DNA from: Rhodoferax sp.
Lineage (GTDB): Bacteria > Pseudomonadota > Gammaproteobacteria > Burkholderiales > Burkholderiaceae_C
Assembly: GCF_028714215.1 (NCBI RefSeq)
Contig: NZ_JAQTMS010000016.1
Span: forward strand, 17,689 to 81,688
Direction of reading: 5' to 3'
Length of the DNA stretch: 64,000 bases
Below are positions 40,663 to 49,630 of the stretch, piece by piece (the first letter of the stretch is position 1; every line of letters starts with the position of its first letter). The notes below the pieces were generated by a model that saw nothing but the letters and a program-made list of their open reading frames with translations, was not told the DNA's origin and made no database searches. The translations under genes were made by a program, and so were the position numbers.

Positions 40663-41064
40663 CTACAGCCACAGGCCGCTGTGGGGCATCTGAATGGTTT
40701 GCGAGGGACTGCCGTCACCGACAAACAGGCCGATCAGGAAGCTCAGCAGCGAAATGAAAATACTGGCAAAAAAAGCGGTCCAGAAGCTTGTTACCTGGAA
40801 GCCTCTGACCAGGGAGGAGACCAGCAAGATCATCAAGGCATTGATCACCAGCAGGAACAGGCCGAAGGTCAGAACGGTCAAGGGCAGGGTCAGGAGAATC
40901 AGTAGCGGCTTGACGATGGCATTGGCAAAACCCAGCAGCAGCGCCGAGACGACCAGCGACGAGGTGTCGGCGAAGCGGATGCCCTGAAACAGGTGGCTGG
41001 CGAGCCACAGGGAGACGGCGGTGATGCCCCAATGCAGAAAGAAGGAAGGCAGGTTGTCCAGCAT
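40663..41064 (-). CDS. Phage-holin-4-2-like (YvlD-type) four-helix membrane protein
   Basis: The 133 residues form four hydrophobic helices with the family segment GFANAIVKPLLILLTLPLTV. It is named for similarity to holins, but it is chromosomal and common in bacteria, with no lysis genes nearby. Function unknown. Starts 27 bp upstream of the acyl-CoA ligase and may be in the same transcript. Confidence 0.85.
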   Translation of the reverse strand: MLDNLPSFFLHWGITAVSLWLASHLFQGIRFADTSSLVVSALLLGFANAIVKPLLILLTLPLTVLTFGLFLLVINALMILLVSSLVRGFQVTSFWTAFFASIFISLLSFLIGLFVGDGSPSQTIQMPHSGLWL

Positions 41065-41136
41065 GTCAGAGGGTTTCGAGTTTGGTTGACCAGCAAGTGT
41101 TTCATCATACTTGGCAACGGAGCTGCCGCCCGCGTT

Positions 41137-42759
41137 TCATTTGACGGCATTGAGCCGTTTCACACCGGCGACAAAGCGCGCCAGCGTATCCGACAGCACA
41201 CCACGCCCGATTGTGATGTCGATCAACTGGAAGCGTCCGCGCGTTGCCACCGCCCGGTCCAGTGCCGCCTTCAGTTCGCTCCGCGTGTTGACGCGCACAC
41301 CGTCGCCGCCCAAGCCGGCTGCCATTTCGGCAAAACCCCAATGACCCAGGTCATTGAACGAGGACTCGGGCTGGAAGGTGCGCAGCATCTCCCAACTGGC
41401 GTTGTTGAACAGCAGCACGATCGGGTCCCAGCCGTAACGTTGGCAATTGCCCAACTCCCAGCCGGTCATCTGAAAAGCGCCGTCGCCGACCAGAATCAGC
41501 GGCCGCTGGCCGGTGGCGGCCTGCAGGCCCAGCCCGGCCGGCACGCCGAAGCCCATGGTCGCGTAATAGCCCGGCGCCACCAATGCCGTGTGCTCGATCT
41601 CCATGGCGGTGAACAGGCAGTCGCCCATGTCGGAGGCGATGGGCATCTTGCCGTGGGCCGCCATCAAGTCGTTGACCGCGGTGGCGATGTCGGTTGGCGC
41701 AATCGCCAGGGCGTCGGCCCGCAGAGCGTGCGGAAAGGACTGGCGTTTGATCGAAAAAGACTTTTCCTCGGGGGAGAGCCTCTCCAGCATGCGCTCGACC
41801 AGCGCCGGCAGCGGCAACTGGGCATAGGTGTGGTAACCGATGGTGACCTGGCCATCGAGCGCCTGTATCGTCTTGCGCATGTCGATCTTGGTTTCCGATA
41901 CCGCGAAATTGGTGTCGCAAATGATCTCGCCGAGCAGGAACAAGCCGTCCGACCCTTCCACCAGTTGCGTTACCTCGGGGAAGCCGGCGACGCCCATGTA
42001 GGTGCCGACCAGCGGAGCGTTCTGGTCGGACAGCAGACCGCGCCCCATGAAACTGGTGACCACCGGCATGCCGAAGCGGCGCGACAACTGGGCCACTTTG
42101 GCTTCCAGGCCATAGCGGCGAACTTCAACGCCGGCCATCAGGACCGGCGCCTTGGCCTGGGACAGGCGCTCCAGAATCTCGTCGACACAGGCATTGAGCG
42201 CGTCCTGGTCCGGCGCCGGCGCCACTTCCGGCAGCACCGGCGCACAGGGCAGGGCCACCATGTCGCGCGGGATTTCGATGTAGACCGGCTCGGAGCGGCG
42301 CAAGCAGTTGGCCAGCACGCGGGCAATATCGGCCGGTGCGCGCTCGGCGTCATCCAGGCGCACCTGGTCGCAGGTGATTTCCTTGAAGATCTGGAATTGC
42401 GAATCGAGTGTCTTGGCCTGATGGTGCAGCAGCAATCCGGAGCGCGACTCGCCTTTGCCGGGGCCGCCGGACAACACCACCAGCGGCGACTTCTCGGCAA
42501 AAGCGGCGGCCACCGAATTGATCATGTTCAGCGCGCCGGCGCCATAGGTGACGGCGGCCACCCCCAGGCTGCAGTTGATGCGGGCCGAGGCATCGGCGGC
42601 AAAGCCCACCGCCGGCTCATGCGACAGCGTGTAGAGCGGCAGGATTTTGGATTCTTCGATGATGCGAAAGTAGGGCAGGGCGAAGTCGCCGGGGATGCCA
42701 AAGATCTGGCGTGCGCCGTGCGCCTTGAGGGCCAGCAGCAGGGATTCGGTGAGGTTCAT
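41137..42759 (-). CDS. ipdC: Indolepyruvate / phenylpyruvate decarboxylase
   Basis: This 540-residue ThDP enzyme closely resembles Azospirillum brasilense IpdC across the N-terminal half as I recall it (FGIPGDFALPYFRIIEES, TLSHEPAVGFAADASARI, GLLLHHQAKTLDSQFQIFKE). The ThDP-activating Glu is in SHEPAV and the cofactor motif is GDGAFQMTGWE through NNASWEM. It decarboxylates aryl pyruvates to aldehydes, the step from indolepyruvate to indoleacetaldehyde in auxin synthesis, or works in phenylalanine or tryptophan catabolism. Divergent from a GNAT gene. Confidence 0.88.
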   Translation of the reverse strand: MNLTESLLLALKAHGARQIFGIPGDFALPYFRIIEESKILPLYTLSHEPAVGFAADASARINCSLGVAAVTYGAGALNMINSVAAAFAEKSPLVVLSGGPGKGESRSGLLLHHQAKTLDSQFQIFKEITCDQVRLDDAERAPADIARVLANCLRRSEPVYIEIPRDMVALPCAPVLPEVAPAPDQDALNACVDEILERLSQAKAPVLMAGVEVRRYGLEAKVAQLSRRFGMPVVTSFMGRGLLSDQNAPLVGTYMGVAGFPEVTQLVEGSDGLFLLGEIICDTNFAVSETKIDMRKTIQALDGQVTIGYHTYAQLPLPALVERMLERLSPEEKSFSIKRQSFPHALRADALAIAPTDIATAVNDLMAAHGKMPIASDMGDCLFTAMEIEHTALVAPGYYATMGFGVPAGLGLQAATGQRPLILVGDGAFQMTGWELGNCQRYGWDPIVLLFNNASWEMLRTFQPESSFNDLGHWGFAEMAAGLGGDGVRVNTRSELKAALDRAVATRGRFQLIDITIGRGVLSDTLARFVAGVKRLNAVK

Positions 42760-42934
42760 GGGAGGCGGTTTCCGATTCGGTTGATGGGGAAATTATCAGG
42801 CCAAGGCAGCGCTGGAAAGAGTCGTCAAGGCGCTGTATTTGGCAGCGCCAAGCAGGTTTCATGCAAGGGCTTTGTTTGCGGCGACAATCCAGTTCCAATT
42901 TTTCTTATTCACGGGTTTTTCCCCAGCATTTTTC

Positions 42935-43399
42935 ATGTCCAGTACCAGTACTTACGAAGTCCGGCCGGCAACGCCGCGCGATGCCAGAACGATTGCCGAA
43001 ATTCATGCCAAAGCCAGCCAGGCCTACTGGCGCGAAGCCATCGAGTACTGCGAACCTCAGGTGGTGGTGGCGCTCGATGCCGGCGAAGTGGTCGGCTTTG
43101 TCGGCTTCGATCGCTCGCGCGACAAGGGCACGCCGCCGACCACCGGAGAAATCTGGGCGATCCATGTCGCACCAAGCCACTTGGGCAAGGGCGTCGGCCT
43201 GGCGTTGTGGGACGCTGCCCGCGAGGGTCTGCTGGAGGAGGGCTGCAACACCGTGACAGCGTGGCTGCCGCTGAGCAACGAGCGAGCCCTGCGCTTTCTT
43301 GAGCTGGCCGGTTTCAAACGCGAAATGTCCAGCATCAAGACGGTGCCCATGGGCGGCGTCAAGATCGAGGAAATCCGGCTCAAACGAGCTCTGAACTAG
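42935..43399 (+). CDS. GNAT-family N-acetyltransferase
   Basis: The 154 residues carry the GNAT fold: an N-terminal RPATPRDARTIAEIHAKASQ, the acetyl-CoA loop in VAPSHLGKGVGLALWDAARE, and the C-terminal NERALRFLELAGFKRE. Start ATG at 42935 (MSSTSTYEVRPA). Substrate unknown. Convergent with the ketoacyl synthase, overlapping by 4 bp at the stops. Confidence 0.9.
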   Translation: MSSTSTYEVRPATPRDARTIAEIHAKASQAYWREAIEYCEPQVVVALDAGEVVGFVGFDRSRDKGTPPTTGEIWAIHVAPSHLGKGVGLALWDAAREGLLEEGCNTVTAWLPLSNERALRFLELAGFKREMSSIKTVPMGGVKIEEIRLKRALN

Positions 43400-44514
43400 G
43401 TCCGGCGCAGCACCACACTGCCAATCGAGTAGCCGGCGCCGAAGGAGCAGATCATGCCCACTTCGCCGGCCTTGAAGTCATCGTGGTGGCGGTGAAAAGC
43501 AATGATGGAACCGGCCGACGCGGTATTGGCAAATTCGTTCAGAATGACCGGTGCCTCTTCCGGCGTGGCATCGCGTCCCAGCAGCTTGCGGCTGATCAAC
43601 TGGTTCATGGCCAGATTGGCCTGGTGCAGCCAGAAGCGGCGCACATCCTGGGGCGTGAAGCCCAGGTCCGCCAGGTGCTTGCTCATGTGCTCGGCCGCCA
43701 TCGGGCAGACTTCCTTGAAGACTTTGCGACCTTCCTGGTAGAACAACTGGTCGCGGTCCTCCGGGTCGCGGTCTTCGGCGCGCGACATGAAACCGGCGTT
43801 GTTGCGTATATTGCTGGAGAAAGTGGTCAGCAGGCGGGTGCCCAGCACCTCGAAGGCGCCGGCCGGCGCGTTTTCCAGGCGCTCCACCAGCACTGCGGTG
43901 CAGACGTCGCCGAAGATGAAATGGCAATCCCGGTCTTTCCAGGCCAGATGAGGCGAGGTGATTTCCGGGTCGACCACCAGGATGGCGCGCGCGGAACCGG
44001 GCTTGACTGCGTTGACCGCCATTTCAATGCCGAAAGTGGCCGATGAACAAGCCACATTCATGTCGAAGCCGAAGCCCTTGATGCCCAGGGCGGTCTGGAT
44101 TTCAACCGCCATGGCCGGGTAGGCGCGCTGCATGTTGGCGGCGGCGCAAAAGACGCCGTCGATGTCTTGCGGCTGCTTGCCGGCGCGTGCCAGCGCATCG
44201 CGCGCCGCCGCCACGCCGATCTCGGCCATCAGCGAAATTTCGTTGTCCGGTCGAGCTTTCAGGCGCGGGCGCATGCGCTGCGGATCGAGGATGCCCGATT
44301 TCTCCATCACGTAACGCCGCTTGATGCCGGAGGCCTTCTCGATGAATTCGACGCTGGAGAGCGGGATGGCTTGGTGCGTACCGGCCGCGATGGCGGCGGC
44401 GTGGGTACTGTTTTCCTGCTCGGCAAAGCGGTTGAAGGCGGCTACCAGTTCTTCATTGGTAATGACCTCGGGTGGAATATAGATTCCGGTACTGCTGATG
44501 GCGACACGATGCAT
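43396..44514 (-). CDS. FabH-like beta-ketoacyl-ACP synthase III (beta-ketodecanoyl-ACP synthase type)
   Basis: The 372-residue thiolase-fold enzyme has the Cys-His-Asn triad in NVACSSATFGIEM, FWLHQANLAMNQ and LNEFANTASAGS. It resembles Pseudomonas aeruginosa PA3286 almost end to end as I recall that sequence (KGFGFDMNVACSSATFG, SFGAGYSIGSVVLR). That enzyme draws octanoyl-CoA from beta-oxidation into fatty acid synthesis. A similar role fits the adjacent acyl-CoA ligases but is inference. A MITE separates it from the next gene. Confidence 0.88.
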   Translation of the reverse strand: MHRVAISSTGIYIPPEVITNEELVAAFNRFAEQENSTHAAAIAAGTHQAIPLSSVEFIEKASGIKRRYVMEKSGILDPQRMRPRLKARPDNEISLMAEIGVAAARDALARAGKQPQDIDGVFCAAANMQRAYPAMAVEIQTALGIKGFGFDMNVACSSATFGIEMAVNAVKPGSARAILVVDPEITSPHLAWKDRDCHFIFGDVCTAVLVERLENAPAGAFEVLGTRLLTTFSSNIRNNAGFMSRAEDRDPEDRDQLFYQEGRKVFKEVCPMAAEHMSKHLADLGFTPQDVRRFWLHQANLAMNQLISRKLLGRDATPEEAPVILNEFANTASAGSIIAFHRHHDDFKAGEVGMICSFGAGYSIGSVVLRRT

Positions 44515-44576
44515 TGCGATGGTCCTGAAAAAAATTTATTGGCGGAAGTGTCCACGAGGCTGTGATTATCGGCTGA

Positions 44577-44847
44577 CTAGGGCCTGTTCACCCTATTTTT
44601 ACGAGTGCGAACGCGATGAAAAATGCGCCAATCAAGGCGCGTGACAACGGCAAGGCCGAGGCCTTGCCTAGGAGCGCAACGCCGAGTGGCACTTTTTTCA
44701 TCCCGTTCCCTGCGGGTTGTGGCCAAAAAAACCATGCGCGGCATTGCAAAGCCTTGCCGGGGGCCAACCCCGGCGGCGTTTTGCGCTTTGCGCATGGCTT
44801 TTTTGACTCACAACGCATCTCGCAAAAATAGGGTGAACAGGCCCTAG
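44577..44847. mobile_element. MITE, 263 bp with 25-bp terminal inverted repeats and CTAG target duplication
   Basis: Terminal inverted repeats at 44581-44605 and 44819-44843 begin GGCCTGTTCACCC and differ at one base of 25. They are flanked on both sides by CTAG (44577-44580 and 44844-44847). The inside has further palindromes (GCCAAAAAAACCATGCGC region with GCGCATGGCTTTTTTGAC) and no transposase. A four-base CTAG duplication is typical of some IS5-group elements, so an IS5-family transposase elsewhere in the genome may mobilise it. The right CTAG contains the stop codon of the downstream acyl-CoA ligase. A minus-strand frame inside it is not a gene. Confidence 0.9.
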
Positions 44848-46535
44848 TCCGCCAGCCAGATCACCGGCTTGCCGGCGTTGCTCCAGCTCTGGTATTGCCC
44901 GGCGAAAGCTTCTTCAATCCGGTTGCGTTTGACCTTGAGGGTGGGCGTCACAAAGCCGTTTTCCGGCGTCCAGGGCGTCGTGACGACCACCAGACAGCCC
45001 AGTCTTTCGTGCGGCTCCAGCCGCGCGTTGACCGCCTTCAGATGCAATTCGAGCGACTCGGTGAGCGCTTGTTTGGCGTCACCAGTGGCGCATCTGGTCA
45101 CCGCGTCCTGCGACAGCATGACCAGTGCCAGCGGTTGTGCCAGGGCTGCGCCGGTCACGACGCAGGCTTCGATGTCGGGGTGCATGACCAGCAGGTCCTC
45201 GATCGGTGCCGGTGCCACGTATTTGCCCTTGCCGGTCTTGAAGATGTCCTTGACACGGCCGGTGATGCTCAGGTAGCCATCGGCCGCAATGTCGCCCTTG
45301 TCACCGGTGCGCAGCCAGCCGTCGGCGGTGATGGCGGCGGCGGTCTGCTCGGGCTCCCTGTAATAGGCTTTCATCAGCGCCGCGCTGCGCATTTCGATTT
45401 CACCGCTGTTGGGGTCTATGCGCTGTTCAACGCCGTCGTAGGGCAGGCCCACGGTGCCGGTCCGGGACGAGCCTGGCATGGTGGAATGCGAGATCGCGCA
45501 GTTCTCGGTCATGCCGTAGACCTCGATCAGATCAAGGCCCAGATCGCGGTACCAATGCAACACGTCGGCCGGCATGGGCGCCGCGCCGCCGGCCGCGATA
45601 CGGCATTGATCGAGTCCCAGACCCTTGAGAATCTTGCGCCGGACCAGCCAGCCGATGAGCGGCAGAGCCAGCAGTCTTTTGAGTTTCGCGGCCGGCATTT
45701 TGGCGTGCACGCCTTGCTGAAACTTGACCCACAATCGTGGCACCGAGAAAAAGATGGTGGGACGCGCGCGCTGCAGGTCCTGCACAAAAGTGTCCAGCGC
45801 CTCGGCAAAAAAAATGTGCCCGCCATAGCGCAGCGAACCCTGTTCTATCAGCATGCGCTCGGCCACGTGGGCCAACGGCAGGTAGGAAAGATAGCGGTCG
45901 TCGCTGCTCATGCGCACGCGCCGCGTGGCGCTGGAGACACCCCAGGCAATGGTGTTGAAGGTGTGCACCGCACCCTTGGGCTTGCCGGTGGTGCCGGAGG
46001 TGTAGATGATGGTGCAAACGGATTCGCCATCGGGTGTTGGCGACTCCTGCATGGGCAGGCTGCTGGCGATCAGGTCGCTCCAACGCAAGGCCTTGATGGC
46101 GGGCGCCAGCGGCAGGGCAATGACTGGCAAGTCGGCTGCCAGGCCGGTCTGCAGATTGCCAATCTCATCCATCTTGCCGACAAAACAGGCGCGCGCCTCG
46201 CAGTGCGCCAGCACGTAGGAAAGCGCTTCACCGTTGAAGGTCGGATAAAGGGGAACGGAGACGTGTCCGGCCATCTGTATCGCCAGATCGGCCAGCACCC
46301 AGTGGGCGCTGTTTTTTCCGATGATGGCAACCCGGCTGCCGATGGGCCATGCCTGGGTCTGCAACCAGCTCGCCATGCGGCGTACCTGATCGCCCGCTTG
46401 ACTCCAGGTGAGATCCTGAACGGCGCCGCCAGTGGTCGGTTGCGTCAGGTAGACCTGGTTGGCGCGCTGACGCTCCCAGCGGTAAAAACACGGCAACGGC
46501 AGGTCGCCGGCAGCTACGGCAATGGGAGTGGGCAC
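44844..46535 (-). CDS. Long-chain acyl-CoA synthetase (AMP-binding, FadD15-like)
   Basis: The 563 residues contain the ANL motifs: CTIIYTSGTTGKPKGAVHT, EVYGMTENCAISH, WLRTGDKGDIAADGYLSITG and VKDIFKTGKGKYVAPAPIED, the last typical of long-chain enzymes. It activates free fatty acids to acyl-CoA at the membrane face. The gene ends ...WLAD with a TAG supplied by the CTAG at the MITE border. It is the second acyl-CoA ligase within 8 kb. Confidence 0.9.
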   Translation of the reverse strand: MPTPIAVAAGDLPLPCFYRWERQRANQVYLTQPTTGGAVQDLTWSQAGDQVRRMASWLQTQAWPIGSRVAIIGKNSAHWVLADLAIQMAGHVSVPLYPTFNGEALSYVLAHCEARACFVGKMDEIGNLQTGLAADLPVIALPLAPAIKALRWSDLIASSLPMQESPTPDGESVCTIIYTSGTTGKPKGAVHTFNTIAWGVSSATRRVRMSSDDRYLSYLPLAHVAERMLIEQGSLRYGGHIFFAEALDTFVQDLQRARPTIFFSVPRLWVKFQQGVHAKMPAAKLKRLLALPLIGWLVRRKILKGLGLDQCRIAAGGAAPMPADVLHWYRDLGLDLIEVYGMTENCAISHSTMPGSSRTGTVGLPYDGVEQRIDPNSGEIEMRSAALMKAYYREPEQTAAAITADGWLRTGDKGDIAADGYLSITGRVKDIFKTGKGKYVAPAPIEDLLVMHPDIEACVVTGAALAQPLALVMLSQDAVTRCATGDAKQALTESLELHLKAVNARLEPHERLGCLVVVTTPWTPENGFVTPTLKVKRNRIEEAFAGQYQSWSNAGKPVIWLAD

Positions 46536-46619
46536 GGGTCTCTCCGGTCAAAAAGAAGGTTTCATTCTGCTGAAAAGACGCCCACTGGCAAGGGTGTTGA
46601 CCCTAGGTACCTCAGAAAA

Positions 46620-47090
46620 TCAGACCTCGCCACCGAAGCGCTTGGTCAGGTTGGCGATGTACTGCTCTATCATTTTTTCAAACTCGGCTTCCACCACCGG
46701 CGCCACCACCATCTTCATCAGACCGGGCAGGGGAATGGTCAGCTCGCCATTGATTTGCAGCGCGATCAGGGTTGATTTTTTCTTGTCGGTAATCTTCCAG
46801 TTGCCCGACACCAGGGCATTGCCTTCGCCCTTGACAGGGGTCCAGACGACTGTGCCCTTGGCCTTGTTGGAGACGTATTTGGAGGCGTAGATGGTTTGCA
46901 GATTGATCTGGGCCAAACCAATTTTTGCCATTTCCCAGCGGTAGGTGCCGCCGCCGAGGTCGACCAGCTTGTCGACCTTGGGAAAGTGACTGGCCGAAGT
47001 GGGTACATCGGCAAGGACGTCGAACACGTCCGCCGCGCTGGCTTTGACTTCAAACTCGTAGCCAAGATCGATAGTGACGTTGATGGTCAT
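46620..47090 (-). CDS. SRPBCC-family protein
   Basis: The 156 residues (MTINVTIDLGYEFEVKASAA) fit the START/Bet v1-like fold: VFDVLADVPTSASHFPKVDK at the N-terminal helix-strand and a long C-terminal helix (MVVAPVVEAEFEKMIEQYIA). Members bind hydrophobic ligands or act as CoxG-like or polyketide-cyclase-like proteins. Start ATG at 47090 is chosen over one at 47165 because the domain begins there. Ligand unknown; neighbours suggest a lipid. The 257-bp gap to dusC shows nothing recognisable. Confidence 0.85.
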   Translation of the reverse strand: MTINVTIDLGYEFEVKASAADVFDVLADVPTSASHFPKVDKLVDLGGGTYRWEMAKIGLAQINLQTIYASKYVSNKAKGTVVWTPVKGEGNALVSGNWKITDKKKSTLIALQINGELTIPLPGLMKMVVAPVVEAEFEKMIEQYIANLTKRFGGEV

Positions 47091-47347
47091 GGGCAACTCG
47101 CAAATAAGGTGAAGGATGGATAAGGCCTGGCAGTCCGGCGCCCCATTTTCACGGGGGCGGTTCAAAGTATAGGTTGCATTTGAAATTCGCTCCCTCGATC
47201 GCCCGGGGCGATGGCGTGATAATAGCCCTGGTCTTCAGCCTGGCATCCGGCGTCCGGAGTGCCTCTTCCGGCGTGCAGATGAAGTGGCGGCTTGGCCGGC
47301 TGAACGGACCCTGATTCCCGCCCCCTGTTGCAACTCCCTCATTTGTC

Positions 47348-48304
47348 ATGACCATTTATCTCGCGCCCATGGAGGGTGTGCTGGACTTTGTGTTGCGCGA
47401 CATCCTGACCCGCGTCGGCGGGGTCGATCGCTGTGTCTCCGAATTCATCCGCGTCACGCATACCTTGCTGCCGGATCGTGTCTACACGCGTGCCGTGCCG
47501 GAGTTGCTCAATGGCGGGCGGACCTTGGCCGGGGTGCCGGTGCGGGTGCAACTGCTGGGCTCGGACCCGGTCTGTCTGGCGGAGAATGCCGCTCGCCTGG
47601 CCACCTTGGGCCCCGACGGTATCGACCTGAACTTCGGCTGTCCGGCCAAGGTCGTGAATCGCCATGGTGGCGGCGCCACCTTGCTCGATCAGCCGGAACT
47701 ACTCAGTCGCATCATGTCGGCGGTTCGGCGCGCCGTGCCGGCCCAGCTGCCGGTTTCGGCCAAGATGCGCCTGGGCGTCAACGATGCTTCACGCGCGGTG
47801 GAAAGCGCGCTGGCGATCGAGGCCGGCGGCGCCAGCGAACTGGTGGTGCATGCCCGCACCAAGGCCGACGCTTACCGCCCACCTGTTTACTGGGAACGCA
47901 TCGCCGACATACGTGCGGCCGTGCACATCCCGGTGCTTGCCAATGGCGATATCTGGAGCGTGCAGGACGCCTTGCGCTGTCGCCAGCTGTCGGGCTGCGA
48001 CGGCTTGATGCTGGGTCGTGGCATGGTCAGCGATCCGGGGTTGGCGCTGGCGATCCAGGCCGCCGTGGCACAGCGCGAGCCGCCGCCGGGTGTGAGTTGG
48101 CAGATCCTGTTGCCGCTGATCGCCGATTTTTGGCGTCTGGTGTGCCTGCGTTTGGAGCGCCGCCAGCAGGCCGGGCGGCTCAAGCAGTGGCTCAACTTTT
48201 TGCGGCGTCGCCATCCCGAAGCCGAACTGGCCTATCTGGCACTGCGCGGCGTCAGTGAACCAGCGGCGGTCGAGCGCTGGTTGGCGGCCGCGCCCACGCG
48301 CTAA
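47348..48304 (+). CDS. dusC: tRNA-dihydrouridine synthase, DusC type
   Basis: This FMN enzyme reduces uridine to dihydrouridine in tRNA (position 16 for DusC). The 318 residues have LAPMEGVLDFVLRDILTRVG, the FMN and catalytic region DLNFGCPAKVVNRHGGGATL with the acid Cys, KMRLGVND, and VHARTKADAYRP. GRGMVSDPGLALAIQ is DusC-like. pfp follows 32 bp downstream. Confidence 0.92.
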   Translation: MTIYLAPMEGVLDFVLRDILTRVGGVDRCVSEFIRVTHTLLPDRVYTRAVPELLNGGRTLAGVPVRVQLLGSDPVCLAENAARLATLGPDGIDLNFGCPAKVVNRHGGGATLLDQPELLSRIMSAVRRAVPAQLPVSAKMRLGVNDASRAVESALAIEAGGASELVVHARTKADAYRPPVYWERIADIRAAVHIPVLANGDIWSVQDALRCRQLSGCDGLMLGRGMVSDPGLALAIQAAVAQREPPPGVSWQILLPLIADFWRLVCLRLERRQQAGRLKQWLNFLRRRHPEAELAYLALRGVSEPAAVERWLAAAPTR

Positions 48305-48336
48305 ACTCGTCGCCAAATTCCCAAGGAGATTTTTTG

Positions 48337-49557
48337 ATGGCATCCGGAAAAATACTTGTTGCCCAGGGCGGTGGCCCGACGGCCGTGATCAACCAGTCGC
48401 TGGTGGGCGTGGCGATGGAGGCGCGGCGCTTCGGCGCCATCGGGCGCATCTACGGCGCGCGCCACGGCGTGCGCGGCATCGTCAATGAGGACTTTGTCGA
48501 TCTGACGCAGGAGACCCACCACAATCTGGAGTTGGTGGCCAGCACGCCGTCTTCGGCGCTGGGCTCCACCCGCGACAAACCGGATTTGGCCTATTGCCAG
48601 GAGATCTTCAAGGTCTTGCAGGCGCACCAGATCGGGCATTTCTTCTACATCGGCGGCAACGACTCCAGCGACACCGTGCGCATCGTCAGCGAGGAGGCGC
48701 GCAAAGCCGGCTACCCGCTGCGCAGCATTCACATTCCAAAGACCATTGACAACGACCTGGTGGGCAACGACCACACGCCGGGCTTTCCGTCGGCGGCACG
48801 TTTTGTGGCCCAGGCCTTCGCCGGCGCCAATCTGGACAACGCGGCCCTGCCGGGCGTTTATGTGGGCGTCGTGATGGGCCGTCATGCCGGTTTTTTGACG
48901 GCGGCGTCGGCACTGGGCAAGAAGTTCCCGGACGACGGACCGCACCTGATCTACCTGCCGGAACGGACCTTCGTGCTGGAGAAATTCCTGGCCGATGTGA
49001 AAAGCGTTTACGAGCGTTATGGGCGCTGTGTGATTGCGGTGTCCGAGGGCATTCACGATGCCTCGGGCGTGGCCATTGCCGCCTTGCTGGCGAAGGACCT
49101 GGAGCACGACGCCCATGGCAATGTGCAGTTGTCGGGCAACGGGGCGCTGGCCGATCTGCTGTGCGAGGAAATCAAGTCCAAACTGAAGATCAAACGGGTG
49201 CGCGGGGATACCTTTGGCTATCTGCAACGCTCCTTCATCGGCTGCGTCTCCGACGTCGATCAGCGCGAGGCGCGCGAGGTCGGCGAGAAGGCGGTGCAGT
49301 TCGCCATGTGGGGCGCGCGCGACGGCTCGGTGGCCATCAAGCGCACCGGGTTTTATTCGGTCGACTACGAGTTGCTGGCGCTCGATGCCGTGGCCGGCAA
49401 GACGCGCGTCATGGAAGACGAATTCATCAGCGCCAGCGGCACCGACGTGACCGATGCCTTCCGGCTCTACCTGCGTCCCCTACTGGGCTCCGGCATGCCG
49501 GATGCTTTCAGGTTGCGCCACAACCCGGTGGCCAAGGTGCTCAAGCCCGATTGCTGA
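48337..49557 (+). CDS. pfp: PPi-type 6-phosphofructokinase
   Basis: The 406-residue enzyme phosphorylates fructose 6-phosphate, probably reversibly with pyrophosphate. Motif YIGGNDSSDT (~106) has Asp where ATP-dependent enzymes have Gly in GGDGS, and HIPKTIDNDL (~134) has Lys in place of the Gly of PGTIDND. Both mark PPi dependence. Start ATG at 48337 follows AAGGAG. No ATP-type pfkA is visible in the window. PPi enzymes allow glycolysis and gluconeogenesis through one step. Confidence 0.92.
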   Translation: MASGKILVAQGGGPTAVINQSLVGVAMEARRFGAIGRIYGARHGVRGIVNEDFVDLTQETHHNLELVASTPSSALGSTRDKPDLAYCQEIFKVLQAHQIGHFFYIGGNDSSDTVRIVSEEARKAGYPLRSIHIPKTIDNDLVGNDHTPGFPSAARFVAQAFAGANLDNAALPGVYVGVVMGRHAGFLTAASALGKKFPDDGPHLIYLPERTFVLEKFLADVKSVYERYGRCVIAVSEGIHDASGVAIAALLAKDLEHDAHGNVQLSGNGALADLLCEEIKSKLKIKRVRGDTFGYLQRSFIGCVSDVDQREAREVGEKAVQFAMWGARDGSVAIKRTGFYSVDYELLALDAVAGKTRVMEDEFISASGTDVTDAFRLYLRPLLGSGMPDAFRLRHNPVAKVLKPDC

Positions 49558-49630
49558 AATCGCCGTGGTCGCCGCGCTTTGCTGTTGCAGGCCCGACTGG
49601 TTTTTGAATGACTCTCAGAAAGTAGCTCCC

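Noticed and set aside
40663..41064. A prophage holin
   Set aside because: The family name reflects remote similarity only; there are no phage genes around it and the family is common on chromosomes.
41000..42800. Long plus-strand frame opposite ipdC
   Set aside because: Shadow of the decarboxylase; only the final part, from 42935, encodes the real GNAT protein in another frame.
44577..44795. A 72-codon minus-strand gene inside the MITE
   Set aside because: It lies within the inverted-repeat element and is made of palindromic sequence; no ribosome binding site or domain.
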